DNA of 64,000 nt from Neobacillus nitrireducens (GCF_030915405.1 NZ_CP133262.1:434001-498000), one strand, 5' to 3'; positions 55,115 to 63,733 are shown, counted from the first letter of the stretch. The notes: generated by a model from the letters alone, not told the origin. Numbers and translations: made by a program.

Positions 55115-55705
55115 CTGAAAGCATATTTGGAGTTAGCTATTGGATTTGCTCGTACTGGAGTGACTGGCTATGGCGGTGGACCCTCGACAATACCGTTGAT
55201 TGAATTTGAAGCTGTCAAAAAATACAAATGGATGAATGAGGATGAATTTGTAGAAATACTGGCATTAGCTAATACCTTGCCAGGGCCGATTGCAACTAAA
55301 ATGGCGGCGTATATTGGTTATAAAGTGAAGGGGTATTTAGGGGCGACCGTAGCTATTCTAACTCACATTCTACCATCTATTATTGCGATGATCGCATTAT
55401 TGGGCGTGCTTTACAAATTTAAGGAATCACCGATTGTCAGTGGGATGGTTCAAGGGGTTACGCCTGTCATTGGTTTTATGCTTTTGGAGATGGCTTACCG
55501 TTTCTTCCAAAATGGCCGTAAAGGTTTGGGGTTACCAATCATGCTCTCATTGTCGGTCGTTTCATTAATATTTGTCCAGTTCCTAGGATTGCATCCCGGA
55601 ATCTTAATTGCGGTCTTTCTTATTACTGCCTTTTTTATAGCGGACCGAAAAGAAAAAGCTGCTGCAGCTGCGGCGCTTCTTCAGAGAAAGGAAAAAAGTT
55701 CATGA
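55115..55705 (+). CDS. CHR-type transporter, first half
   Basis: Membrane protein of about 196 residues, six segments. FARTGVTGYGGGPSTIPLIEFE and LANTLPGPIATKMAAYIGYKVKGY are the chromate-ion-transporter (CHR) signatures. The start is uncertain: an AGGGGGAG site sits six bases before CTG 55115, while the nearest ATG (55082) has no site. If right, this is a rare CTG start. Short CHR proteins act as pairs of inverted halves; the partner follows. Within this regulon the real substrate is probably an organic or inorganic oxyanion from the pathway, not chromate. Confidence 0.75.
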   Translation: MKAYLELAIGFARTGVTGYGGGPSTIPLIEFEAVKKYKWMNEDEFVEILALANTLPGPIATKMAAYIGYKVKGYLGATVAILTHILPSIIAMIALLGVLYKFKESPIVSGMVQGVTPVIGFMLLEMAYRFFQNGRKGLGLPIMLSLSVVSLIFVQFLGLHPGILIAVFLITAFFIADRKEKAAAAAALLQRKEKSS

Positions 55706-56232
55706 TCTATTTGCATATCTTTTGGGCATTTTTTATTGCTAATTTATTGGGTTATGGCGGCGGACCTGCAACCATTCCATTAATTCAAAATGAAGTGGTC
55801 AACAATTATCACTGGATGAGTTTATCCGAGTTTGGAGATGTATTGGCGATTGGTAATGCCTTACCCGGACCGATTGCTACTAAAATGGGAGGCTATATTG
55901 GATATGACGTCGGTGGGATTCTAGGTTCGATTATCGCACTTATAGCTACAATTCTTCCTTCCGCACTCGCAGTCATTATACTATTTAAATTTGTGAATCT
56001 ATTTAAAGGGTCACCCAAAGTATCGCTTATGACCAAGTCAGTACAGCCGATTATTGCTATTTTACTTGCTGTAATGGCGTATCAATTCTTTTTAACCGCT
56101 TATGAAAATAGTGGTATTTTTCACCTGCTGCTATTGGCAGTGGTCAGCTATTTTGCATTAAGTAAAATAAAAATGCATCCTTCTCTAGTCATTATTTGTG
56201 CATTAATTTATGGTGGTGTATTTCTCTCGTAA
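55702..56232 (+). CDS. CHR-type transporter, second half
   Basis: Membrane protein of 176 residues, homologous to the preceding one: LLGYGGGPATIPLIQNEV and IGNALPGPIATKMGGYIGYDVGG. It overlaps the first half by four bases (ATGA), so equal amounts are made. The pair makes one functional transporter. No chromate or superoxide resistance gene is near. Confidence 0.85.
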   Translation: MIYLHIFWAFFIANLLGYGGGPATIPLIQNEVVNNYHWMSLSEFGDVLAIGNALPGPIATKMGGYIGYDVGGILGSIIALIATILPSALAVIILFKFVNLFKGSPKVSLMTKSVQPIIAILLAVMAYQFFLTAYENSGIFHLLLLAVVSYFALSKIKMHPSLVIICALIYGGVFLS

Positions 56233-56276
56233 CCTGGGATTTTGGAAAAAACTTTAAAAATGAGCGGGTGGAGTTT

Positions 56277-56978
56277 ATGGATATAAGCTGGGAGGAAAAC
56301 AATCTTTTATCGATTCGAGAGCATGCCTATAAATACCTTAAGGAAATGATACTTGAGGGCGAACTAAAAGCAGGCGACCGGTTAATTGAAAGAGAGCTTG
56401 CAGGGAAATTGGGCATTAGTCGGACTCCGATTCGGGAGGCGTTGTTCCGGTTGGAATCTCAAGGCTTTGTTAAAACAGTTCCAAGAAAAGGTGTCGTCGT
56501 CAGTAATATTTCTGAAAATGAAGTCATCGAGGTATTTACAATTCTTGCCTCTTTAGAAGTTTTGGCTGTTAAATTAGCAGCAAGGCGAATGGATAGAGAA
56601 ACACAGCTAGAATTGGATCAAAAGATTGAAGAACTAATCGAGTTCAATGATCAGGCGGAAGAAAACTTTAATCTTGAACATATTGAAATGAATCGTTTGA
56701 TTAATAAAGCATCGAAAAGTCCTAAATTATTAGAGATTCTCTCTGGTCTGATTGACTATATACATATGTCAGCAAATATGGGCTATGAGACACCAGGAAG
56801 AAGAAAAGAATCCTTAAGGGAACATATTGATATTATGACAGCCTTGCGCGATAAGGAAGCGGAAATGGCGGAGTATTTAATGAGGATTCATATTGAAAAC
56901 TCGAAAAAGGCATATATCACTTATATTAAGAGTTTAAAAGAAAAGCTTAATAAAAAGGAAAAATTGATGTCCACTTGA
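56277..56978 (+). CDS. GntR/FCD transcriptional regulator 2
   Basis: Paralogue of the regulator at 43560, 233 residues. The HTH (LIERELAGKLGISRTPIREA) and the stretch FRLESQGFVKTVPRKGV are nearly the same in both; the FCD ligand domain differs more, so the two may read the same boxes with different effectors. Start ATG 56277 with GGGTGGAG rather close (three bases). The frame is open further upstream, into the CHR gene, but that part is not protein-like. Terminator follows at 57026. Confidence 0.9.
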   Translation: MDISWEENNLLSIREHAYKYLKEMILEGELKAGDRLIERELAGKLGISRTPIREALFRLESQGFVKTVPRKGVVVSNISENEVIEVFTILASLEVLAVKLAARRMDRETQLELDQKIEELIEFNDQAEENFNLEHIEMNRLINKASKSPKLLEILSGLIDYIHMSANMGYETPGRRKESLREHIDIMTALRDKEAEMAEYLMRIHIENSKKAYITYIKSLKEKLNKKEKLMST

Positions 56979-57025
56979 TCCGTTCCTATTTATGATCTTG
57001 GAGTGGAACGAACATCTATATTAAT

Positions 57026-57051
57026 GACCACACCGTCTCCTCGATGTGGTC
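57026..57051 (+). terminator. Terminator after GntR 2
   Basis: GACCACA and TGTGGTC around a 12-base loop, then TTATCTTT. Confidence 0.6.
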
Positions 57052-57117
57052 TTATCTTTACCCTTATCAGAAAAATATAAATATTTGAAATTTATTATTG
57101 TTTGAAAATTGTAAATA

Positions 57118-57134
57118 TGGTATATTGTATACCA
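57118..57134 (+). promoter_or_regulatory. GntR-type operator before ferredoxin 2
   Basis: TGGTATATTGTATACCA is a perfect inverted repeat of TGGTATA with a three-base spacer, 30 bases before the second ferredoxin gene. Confidence 0.65.
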
Positions 57135-57164
57135 AGAAGATAAATATAAGGGAGGACACGAGGC

Positions 57165-57515
57165 ATGCCAAAAATAAATTTCATTAACAGTAATAAACAA
57201 TTAGAGGTGCCAGAGGATGCAAATATTTTAAGGATGTCCCTCCGTTACGATGGAGAACTCCCAAACCGATGCGGCGGGGGAATTTGTGGCAGCTGCGTAT
57301 TTAAAGCGGAGGAAGGTGCTGAATTCCTCGATAAAGTCAAGGTGCAGGAAAGAAGAAAATTAGGTGAAGAATGGCTAAATAAAGGGTACCGCCTCGGCTG
57401 TCAAACATTTGTGACGAATGGAGATATCTCGATTTCTTGGGATGATGAAGTTACAGAAGTAGTCAAAAAAAGAAAGCCCGATAAACTTCAGAAAGAAGTC
57501 TCAACTATTAAATAA
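57165..57515 (+). CDS. 2Fe-2S ferredoxin 2
   Basis: Electron carrier of 116 residues with cluster ligands Cys36, 41, 44 (RCGGGICGSC) and Cys79 (RLGCQ). Its fold is that of ferredoxin 1 but the loop is GGGI instead of GMGR, and it ends in a lysine-rich tail. GGAGG sets the start. With its own operator box, it is the last clear member of the regulon. It may give electrons to the same oxidase or to an enzyme elsewhere. Confidence 0.88.
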   Translation: MPKINFINSNKQLEVPEDANILRMSLRYDGELPNRCGGGICGSCVFKAEEGAEFLDKVKVQERRKLGEEWLNKGYRLGCQTFVTNGDISISWDDEVTEVVKKRKPDKLQKEVSTIK

Positions 57516-57547
57516 GAAGTAAAAAAATATGAATTCGGGGTGAGATC

Positions 57548-57727
57548 ATGTGGGCCTGTGACAGACATATGAAAGAAATATTAACCTTCTTAGAAACTCC
57601 CCATATTAGTAAAGCTTCCTATCAGATTAAATGTTCACTATGCGATAACCATGCACTTGCAAAAATCTATTATACGCATAAACCCCTGCATTTGAAGGAG
57701 AACAAAAAACTTCGTTCACTGGCTTAG
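57548..57727 (+). CDS. Small CxxC protein, 59 residues
   Basis: Starts MWACDRHMKEILTFLE and has CSLCDNHALAKIYY in the middle: a CxxH and a CxxC pair that could bind zinc. GGGGTGAG precedes the ATG. It follows ferredoxin 2 by 32 bases and could be in its transcript. I recall similar short Bacillus proteins without a known role. Confidence 0.6.
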   Translation: MWACDRHMKEILTFLETPHISKASYQIKCSLCDNHALAKIYYTHKPLHLKENKKLRSLA

Positions 57728-57799
57728 CTTGTTAGGCAACCCACAACTAGATTTAATGTTAAAAAGTAGTAGGATCTGACACTGAAATAAACATGTACA

Positions 57800-57833
57800 A
57801 AAAAGCGATGAGATTTCTGCTCATCGCTTTTTT
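57800..57833. terminator. Bidirectional terminator closing the regulon
   Basis: AAAAAGCGATGAG with CTCATCGCTTTTTT; serves the rightward genes and the leftward CAP gene. Confidence 0.88.
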
Positions 57834-57855
57834 GTGTAATATATGCTTTTCAAGT

Positions 57856-59004
57856 TTACTCCTTCGCAAAAAAGTTTTCTGTATAGTAGGGCTGTGATTC
57901 ATTATTAAAAGCTACACCTACCCCTAAAAACTCGTAATCCTCTCGCAAAATATTTTCTCGATGTCCGAGGGAGTTCATTAATCCTTCATGGGCGAATATG
58001 CTGCTAAACTGACCATAGGCGAGGTTTTCACCGGCTAAGTAAAAGCTGATATCATCCTCTTTCATTCGGTCAAACGGTGATTCTCCCTTAAGATTTGTGT
58101 GATCAAAGTAATTATTGACCGCCATATCGGTGCTATGTTTTCGAGCTGTTCCTCGGACGTGTTCATCCCATGTTAGAATTGGAAGCTGATGCTGGACTCG
58201 AGCAGCATTAGTCAAATCGAATAATTGATATTCAAAACCTTCCTTTAAGGCGGAATTGGCCTTAGTATAAAAATCTGTTTTCTTTTCTTCAAAGTCTTTA
58301 CGAATTAATTGCATCGCTGTCACCGTATTATCCTCATGTTTGTCATAAAAGACGGTTACATATGTTCCTTTAAGTAAGTACATATCATAATCACTATTTT
58401 CCTGTAATTGATAAACGGTCAACCCTTTTTGAATTTTCGTTAAAGGTTCCCCTAGTTTTGAACGAACATCTTTCTTTGAACTACCCATTTTGATTCCATT
58501 CGTTGAAGCAATTAAATCTTGGTTTGTGTATAATCCTGCTGCCTTGTTAGTTTTATCATACATGATCATAAAAAAATCATGGTAATCTTCGTGATAGGTG
58601 TACCATTTTGTTCCATATTCATTTAGAGAAGACCGGTTTGCCTTGCCTATATTATGATCAATATCTTCTTTTAGATTCCCAAGTTCAATATTATTGATTG
58701 AAAAAACTTGTTCCGTCGGGGGAGTTAACTCTACTTTTTCGACTTCATTCGGCTTCTGTTGCGGCTCTTGTTTCGTGAAAGGATGATCATCCATCTGAAA
58801 ACCAAGCTGATCCGCTAATTGTTGAATTTTTTCATATAAACTAGTAAGCGTATCTGATAAGGCAGTGTTATCTATGCCACTTAATTCAGATTGAACCGAA
58901 TCAATCGTCTTTTTGATTTCTGTATTTTCCAACTGTTTATCAACAACAGGTAATGAAAATTTAAATAATAGTAAAAACGAGATGATCGCAAGTAATCGAA
59001 CCAT
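57856..59004 (-). CDS. CAP-domain (YkwD/YlbC-type) exported protein
   Basis: Exported protein of 382 residues. A hydrophobic N-terminal segment (LLAIISFLLLFKFSLPV) is a signal anchor. A CAP-associated domain (about 110-240) is followed by a C-terminal CAP/SCP domain (250-382) with FDLTNAARVQHQLPIL, HSTDMAVNNYFDHTN, AGENLAYG and SLGHRENIL. Bacterial CAP proteins of this type are abundant in spore formers; role unknown. GGAGG puts the start at ATG 59004. Confidence 0.88.
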   Translation of the reverse strand: MVRLLAIISFLLLFKFSLPVVDKQLENTEIKKTIDSVQSELSGIDNTALSDTLTSLYEKIQQLADQLGFQMDDHPFTKQEPQQKPNEVEKVELTPPTEQVFSINNIELGNLKEDIDHNIGKANRSSLNEYGTKWYTYHEDYHDFFMIMYDKTNKAAGLYTNQDLIASTNGIKMGSSKKDVRSKLGEPLTKIQKGLTVYQLQENSDYDMYLLKGTYVTVFYDKHEDNTVTAMQLIRKDFEEKKTDFYTKANSALKEGFEYQLFDLTNAARVQHQLPILTWDEHVRGTARKHSTDMAVNNYFDHTNLKGESPFDRMKEDDISFYLAGENLAYGQFSSIFAHEGLMNSLGHRENILREDYEFLGVGVAFNNESQPYYTENFFAKE

Positions 59005-59104
59005 GAACTTTCCTCCATTTCTTATTAGAATTCTAACCAAATTAAATAAAATGTATAAGTAATATGCTTATGGGACAAAATATGCTCGGCTTTCTTAACA
59101 AAAA

Positions 59105-59136
59105 AATCCCTACTATCTAGAAAGATAGAAGGGATT
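59105..59136 (-). terminator. Terminator after 2-hydroxyacid dehydrogenase
   Basis: AATCCCTACTATCT and AGATAGAAGGGATT with A/T runs on both sides. Confidence 0.8.
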
Positions 59137-59180
59137 TTTGAATTTAAATTCTCTGAATCTGTCTGTTTCTATTGATTAAA

Positions 59181-60155
59181 TCAATCCAAAACCTCAGGAT
59201 TAATCAGGTTTTTTGGACGTTTCCCCGTGAGTCCCGCTAATAGATTCTCTACCGCAAGCTGTGCCATTTTATATTCTGTTTCGTGAGTAGATGAGCCAAT
59301 ATGCGGGGTCGTCACCACATTTGGATACTGAACCAGCGGATGGTCCGCACTCACCGGCTCTCTCTGGAATACATCGATTGCGGCTCCGTGAATTTCGTTT
59401 GTTTTAATTGCCTCAATAAGTGCTTTTTCATCTACTGTTTTTCCACGCGAACCATTGACAAAAATAGCGGACTTTTTCATCAATTTAAATTCTCGTTCAC
59501 CGATTAAATTTTCGGTTTCCGGTGTGAGCGGGGTCATTAAACAAACAAAATCTGCTTCCTTAAGTAAGGTATCAAGCTCCGAGTAGACAGCATTATATTT
59601 TTTCTCCGCCTCTAGGTTTCGGGTCCGATTGTGGTATAGAATATTCATATCAAAACCTAAATGCCCGCGCTTAGCAATTAACGACCCGATTTTCCCCATC
59701 CCAATAATTCCTAAGGTTTTGTGATGGACATCAATAGCATACTCGTTTCGGGTTAAATGCTGCTTCCAATGTCCTGCCTTCACGAAGCGGTCCAGTTCAG
59801 GGATGCGTCGTGCTGCAGCCAGTAATATACCGAAGATCGCATCTGCCGTTGTATCTTCTAAGACACCTGGTGTGTTTGTTCCCATTACCCCCCGTTTAGT
59901 CATCTCACCAATAGCAAGGTTATTAAATCCAGTCGAGTTATTTGAGACTATTTTCAAATTCGGGGCACAATCTAGTAATTCTTTATCGACTGGAAGGGCT
60001 AGGCCGACAATTCCTTCGGCATACTTAAGAGCTTGTAAAAAGTCTGGGTCTATCTTGGGATTGATTTTTTCAAAAATATCCACATCAAAATCATCTCTCA
60101 AACGATCTAAGGTTTCTGAGAATTCAAAGTTATAAGCAAGTATTTTTCTTTTCAT
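59181..60155 (-). CDS. D-2-hydroxyacid dehydrogenase (glyoxylate/hydroxypyruvate reductase type)
   Basis: Cytoplasmic NAD(P)-dependent enzyme of 324 residues. GIIGMGKIGSLIAKRG binds the cofactor and the residue after (HNR) suggests NADP preference; catalytic Arg in NGSRGKTVD, Glu in DVFQREPV and His in PHIGSST. Likely reduces glyoxylate or hydroxypyruvate, which would fit the glycine/glyoxylate genes elsewhere in the window. AAAGGAGAAG before ATG 60155. Single gene with its own terminator. Confidence 0.88.
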   Translation of the reverse strand: MKRKILAYNFEFSETLDRLRDDFDVDIFEKINPKIDPDFLQALKYAEGIVGLALPVDKELLDCAPNLKIVSNNSTGFNNLAIGEMTKRGVMGTNTPGVLEDTTADAIFGILLAAARRIPELDRFVKAGHWKQHLTRNEYAIDVHHKTLGIIGMGKIGSLIAKRGHLGFDMNILYHNRTRNLEAEKKYNAVYSELDTLLKEADFVCLMTPLTPETENLIGEREFKLMKKSAIFVNGSRGKTVDEKALIEAIKTNEIHGAAIDVFQREPVSADHPLVQYPNVVTTPHIGSSTHETEYKMAQLAVENLLAGLTGKRPKNLINPEVLD

Positions 60156-60322
60156 ATGTTTATAGTCTCTTCTCCTTTAGGAATATATCTTTAAATTGAC
60201 ATAGAATTTTTAAACAGTCAATATTTAGAAAATGAAAAAAGCACAATGATTTTGAAGAAGTGGATGGAAGCATATAAAAAGTGTTAGGATACAAGTAATA
60301 AATAGTGGAAAGGTGGATTTAC

Positions 60323-61513
60323 ATGAAATATAACTTTGATGAAATTGTCAATCGAAGAGGAACCTATTCAATCAAATGGGATGGCGGGGAGTTACTTAAA
60401 CAGATTGGTCTGACTGATCGATATGATGAAGAGACGATTCCGTTGTTTACAGCCGATATGGATTTACCCGTCCCACAGCCGTTAATAGAGGCTTTACATA
60501 AGACTGTCGACCACCGGATTTTTGGTTATACCATCTTTCCAAAAGAGTATTTTGAAGCTATTCAGCATTGGTTTAAGAAGAGACATGATTGGGATATTCC
60601 ACAAGAGGATATCAGCTTTAGCCCTGGAACAGTACATGCTCTAAATGTAGCGGTGAAGGCATTAACTAACCCAGGAGATGGGATCATTATTCAACGGCCT
60701 GTTTATCCACCGTTTACTTCTGCGATTGAAGCAAACGGACGAAAAGTCATGAATAATGCACTTAAAGCAAATAGTGACGGCTATTTTCAAATTGATTTTG
60801 AGGATTTTGAAGAGAAGGCAAAAGACGAAACGACGAAAATGTTTATTTTATGTAACCCCCATAATCCAACGGGAAGGGTATTTACTAAGGAAGAACTTAA
60901 TAAATTAGCTGATATTTGTGCGAAACATGATGTTCTGATCGTTGCGGATGAAATTCACGGTGATTTAGTTCGCCGCAATCAAACCTTTATTCCAATTGCA
61001 AAAGCTACCGACCATGGTGAGCGTATTATTACTTTTACAGCCATCAATAAAACGTTCAATGTCGCTGGACTTCATTGCACAAATGTGATTATCTCAAATC
61101 CGGAACTAAGAAAAACCTACAATACCGTCATGGGAATGCATTTACCTTCTCCATTTACTGTTTCTGCACTGATTGCCGTCTACAATGAAGGAGAAGAATG
61201 GTTAGAGCAGTTGAAGGACTATATTGATGGGACAATGGAATGGGCTGTCCAATTTCTAGCAGAGAAAATGCCGAAAGTAAAGGTGAGAATTCCAGAGGGA
61301 ACCTATATCATGTGGATGGATTTTAGTGAATATGGCCTCTCACCAGATGAAATCCATGACCGAATCTATAATAAAGCAAATGTTCTTCTCGAAGATGGAA
61401 AGATGTTTGGCGAAGAAGGGTTACAGTGGCAAAGAATTTGTATCCCGTCGCCTCGCCCCTTAATTCAGGAAGCGTTTGAAAGGATTGCTAGAGAATTCAA
61501 GGACGTACGATAG
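60323..61513 (+). CDS. PatB/MalY-type PLP-dependent C-S lyase/aminotransferase
   Basis: Fold-type I PLP enzyme of 396 residues. FTADMDLPVPQPLIEAL at the start, CNPHNPTGRVFTKEEL, VADEIHGDLV and the PLP lysine in TAINKTFNVAGLH mark the MalY/PatB cystathionine beta-lyase group. GGAAAGGTGG precedes ATG 60323, 18 bases inside the longest frame. It is followed closely by the NAD(P)HX repair gene, and the two may be cotranscribed. Confidence 0.88.
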   Translation: MKYNFDEIVNRRGTYSIKWDGGELLKQIGLTDRYDEETIPLFTADMDLPVPQPLIEALHKTVDHRIFGYTIFPKEYFEAIQHWFKKRHDWDIPQEDISFSPGTVHALNVAVKALTNPGDGIIIQRPVYPPFTSAIEANGRKVMNNALKANSDGYFQIDFEDFEEKAKDETTKMFILCNPHNPTGRVFTKEELNKLADICAKHDVLIVADEIHGDLVRRNQTFIPIAKATDHGERIITFTAINKTFNVAGLHCTNVIISNPELRKTYNTVMGMHLPSPFTVSALIAVYNEGEEWLEQLKDYIDGTMEWAVQFLAEKMPKVKVRIPEGTYIMWMDFSEYGLSPDEIHDRIYNKANVLLEDGKMFGEEGLQWQRICIPSPRPLIQEAFERIAREFKDVR

Positions 61514-61547
61514 AAAGATAGGAAGGATGTTAAAGGAGGGGTGAAAT

Positions 61548-63095
61548 TTGTTTGCCGCGGGTCAAAAGGATATGCAGAAAATGGATCAGTTTACTATGGA
61601 GAAGCTAGGCTTACCTGGTGTGGTATTAATGGAAAATGCCGGAGCAAAGGTGGTTGAGGAAATACTTGCAAGTTCACCTTGTAAAAATCCTAGAGTGATT
61701 ATACTTGCAGGTGGTGGAAATAATGGCGGAGACGGTTTTGTCATCGCCCGCCGTTTGTCCGATATTGGTCTTAAGCCCTTGTTGTGTTTGTTAATTACCC
61801 CCGAACGAATCAAAGGAGATGCAAAAGTACATTTTGATGTGTATCTTAACCGACAATTACCGATTTTCCTACTACATGAACAGACGCTGGCTGCACTACA
61901 AAATGAATTAAATCAGGCAGACATTATCATTGATGCCATTTTAGGGACAGGGATGAACGGTGCTGTAAGAGAACCTTTGAGCCAAGTTATCGAGTTGGTA
62001 AATGAATATAATGGGGAAAAATTAGTCATTTCTGTCGATATACCTTCAGGTGTTAATAGCGAAAATGGAAAAGTGGACGGACTAGCAATAAAAGCAACAA
62101 AGACAATTACGTTTGTTTTTCCTAAAAAGGGCTTCTTTCTGAATGAAGGATCAAAGTTTATCGGGGAGTGGAAGGCGGTTGACATTTCCGTTCCCCCTTC
62201 GTGTGCTGCGGAACTGGGACTAGTCATGCCTAAACTGATTTCGGAGGATCTTGTTAAATCTTCTGTTCCACTTCGACCTAGGCATGGGCATAAGGGGACG
62301 TTCGGTCATGTCCTAATAGTAGGCGGGTCACGTAACTATGTCGGCGCGCCCATTTTCTCTGCAAAGGCAGCCCTGCATTCCGGAGCGGGATTAGTCACAT
62401 TAGCCGTTCCTGAAAATATTTATCCAATGGCTGCCATCCAAAACCCGGAATCCTTACTTTTACCACTACCTGAGGATAACGGACATATCGCTGAAAAATC
62501 AGTTGATGTCCTGGTACCTGTGCTTGAGCAATTTGATAGTATCGCAATAGGTCCTGGATTGGGTCGCTTCTCCGGTGGCGAGGTGTGGATTCAATCGATC
62601 CTAACTGCTCTTCAACTCCAACCTGTTGTTATCGATGCTGATGGTTTATATTTGTTTCGGAATAAATTGGATGTTGTCCGTAGCTATCAGGGACCAGTGA
62701 TTTTTACCCCGCATCCAGGGGAAATGGCTCGTCTCATCAATAAGACGGTAAAAGAAGTGGAAGCGGATCGCCTTGAAATCGCCGCCGCTTTTGCGAAGGA
62801 TTATCGAGTTTATTTGCTTTTAAAGGGGCATCGCTCCATAATCGCCACTCCTGATGGTGACCTATACATAAATCCGTACGGCCATGATGCGCTTGGAAAA
62901 GGTGGGAGCGGTGATATATTGACAGGGCTGATTACTTCCTTTCTTGCCCAGGGTGCTTCGCCCTTACAAGCTCTGATTTCAGCCAGTTACTTCCATGCGA
63001 GAGCTGGGGAGGAAAAGGCAAAAGTTCTTTCTCATTATGGGGTAGGACCGTTTGACCTTATTGATGGAGTTAGAGACCAATTACATCAGTTGTAG
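61548..63095 (+). CDS. nnr: Bifunctional NAD(P)HX epimerase/dehydratase
   Basis: Metabolite-repair enzyme of 515 residues that restores hydrated NAD(P)H. The N-terminal YjeF_N epimerase domain (1-215) has LPGVVLMENAGAKVV and GGGNNGGDGFVIAR; the C-terminal ribokinase-like dehydratase domain has HKGTFGHVLIVGGSRNYVGA, TPHPGEMARL and GHDALGKGGSGDILTG. Fused as in most bacteria. AAGGAGG eight bases before TTG 61548 fixes the start. Confidence 0.94.
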   Translation: MFAAGQKDMQKMDQFTMEKLGLPGVVLMENAGAKVVEEILASSPCKNPRVIILAGGGNNGGDGFVIARRLSDIGLKPLLCLLITPERIKGDAKVHFDVYLNRQLPIFLLHEQTLAALQNELNQADIIIDAILGTGMNGAVREPLSQVIELVNEYNGEKLVISVDIPSGVNSENGKVDGLAIKATKTITFVFPKKGFFLNEGSKFIGEWKAVDISVPPSCAAELGLVMPKLISEDLVKSSVPLRPRHGHKGTFGHVLIVGGSRNYVGAPIFSAKAALHSGAGLVTLAVPENIYPMAAIQNPESLLLPLPEDNGHIAEKSVDVLVPVLEQFDSIAIGPGLGRFSGGEVWIQSILTALQLQPVVIDADGLYLFRNKLDVVRSYQGPVIFTPHPGEMARLINKTVKEVEADRLEIAAAFAKDYRVYLLLKGHRSIIATPDGDLYINPYGHDALGKGGSGDILTGLITSFLAQGASPLQALISASYFHARAGEEKAKVLSHYGVGPFDLIDGVRDQLHQL

Positions 63096-63149
63096 AAAGG
63101 CTGCGAATAAGCTGCCTTTCTGAATGTTATTTTGATATAATGAAATAGC

Positions 63150-63164
63150 ATGTAAACGTTTTCA
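63150..63164 (+). promoter_or_regulatory. Perfect cre (CcpA) site
   Basis: ATGTAAACGTTTTCA fits WTGNAANCGNWNNCW at every position. It lies 180 bases before the small gene that precedes adhE. Confidence 0.7.
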
Positions 63165-63267
63165 GTTAAAAAATTTATCTCTAAATATAATACAATATTA
63201 TTATTTCAAAACATTGATATATAAGGACTTGGACCTAATTTAAGCAAAAGTAAACACATTTCACACT

Positions 63268-63285
63268 TTGTTCAATACTTCACAA
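63268..63285 (+). promoter_or_regulatory. Rex-type operator 1 (imperfect)
   Basis: TTGTTCAATACTTCACAA: the right half is perfect, the left half has changes. Confidence 0.5.
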
Positions 63286-63343
63286 ACTATTATCTAAAAT
63301 TCATGCTATGATAAATCCATAAACAAACAAGGAGTGATAAGAC

Positions 63344-63571
63344 ATGATGGTTTGTGAATGGAAAACCTTCTCTACCGATTCTGAAACTTATTCCCTAGAA
63401 ACATTTGAAAAAGCAGTTGGGGACGAATTTGAGGCAATGTATTTTAAAGAAAATGAAGAAATCCCCGCCTATATCTGGACCGTAAATTATGTGATCATGG
63501 TTAAAAAGTATTCGAAGATTCTTAATGACATTTTATTTGAAAAGATTCCACGCAATCCAGTCTGTGAATAG
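63344..63571 (+). CDS. Hypothetical protein, 75 residues
   Basis: Small soluble protein starting MMVCEWKTFSTDSETYSLE. AAGGAGTG precedes the ATG pair at 63344/63347. It is acidic with several aromatic residues. No family recognised. Located between cre/Rex sites and adhE, so redox-dependent expression is likely. Confidence 0.65.
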   Translation: MMVCEWKTFSTDSETYSLETFEKAVGDEFEAMYFKENEEIPAYIWTVNYVIMVKKYSKILNDILFEKIPRNPVCE

Positions 63572-63616
63572 TAATTTATTTGCACAATAGTTAGTTTAAT
63601 ATTTTTTTAACTAATA

Positions 63617-63634
63617 ATGTGAAACAATTCACAA
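63617..63634 (+). promoter_or_regulatory. Rex-type operator 2
   Basis: ATGTGAAACAATTCACAA matches the Rex consensus (TTGTGAANNNNTTCACAA) except the first base. Confidence 0.7.
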
Positions 63635-63689
63635 ACAAACATTCCAGGACACCCAGAGAGAATACCAGACAATATTTTTTTAAACAAAC

Positions 63690-63707
63690 TTGTGAAATAT
63701 TTCACAA
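63690..63707 (+). promoter_or_regulatory. Rex-type operator 3 (perfect)
   Basis: TTGTGAAATATTTCACAA is a perfect Rex palindrome 27 bases before adhE. Confidence 0.8.
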
Positions 63708-63733
63708 ACATTTAATCAAATGGAGGTATTACA

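Noticed and set aside
55115..56232. Chromate resistance locus
   Set aside because: CHR family name only; the genes are embedded in a catabolic operon without resistance genes.
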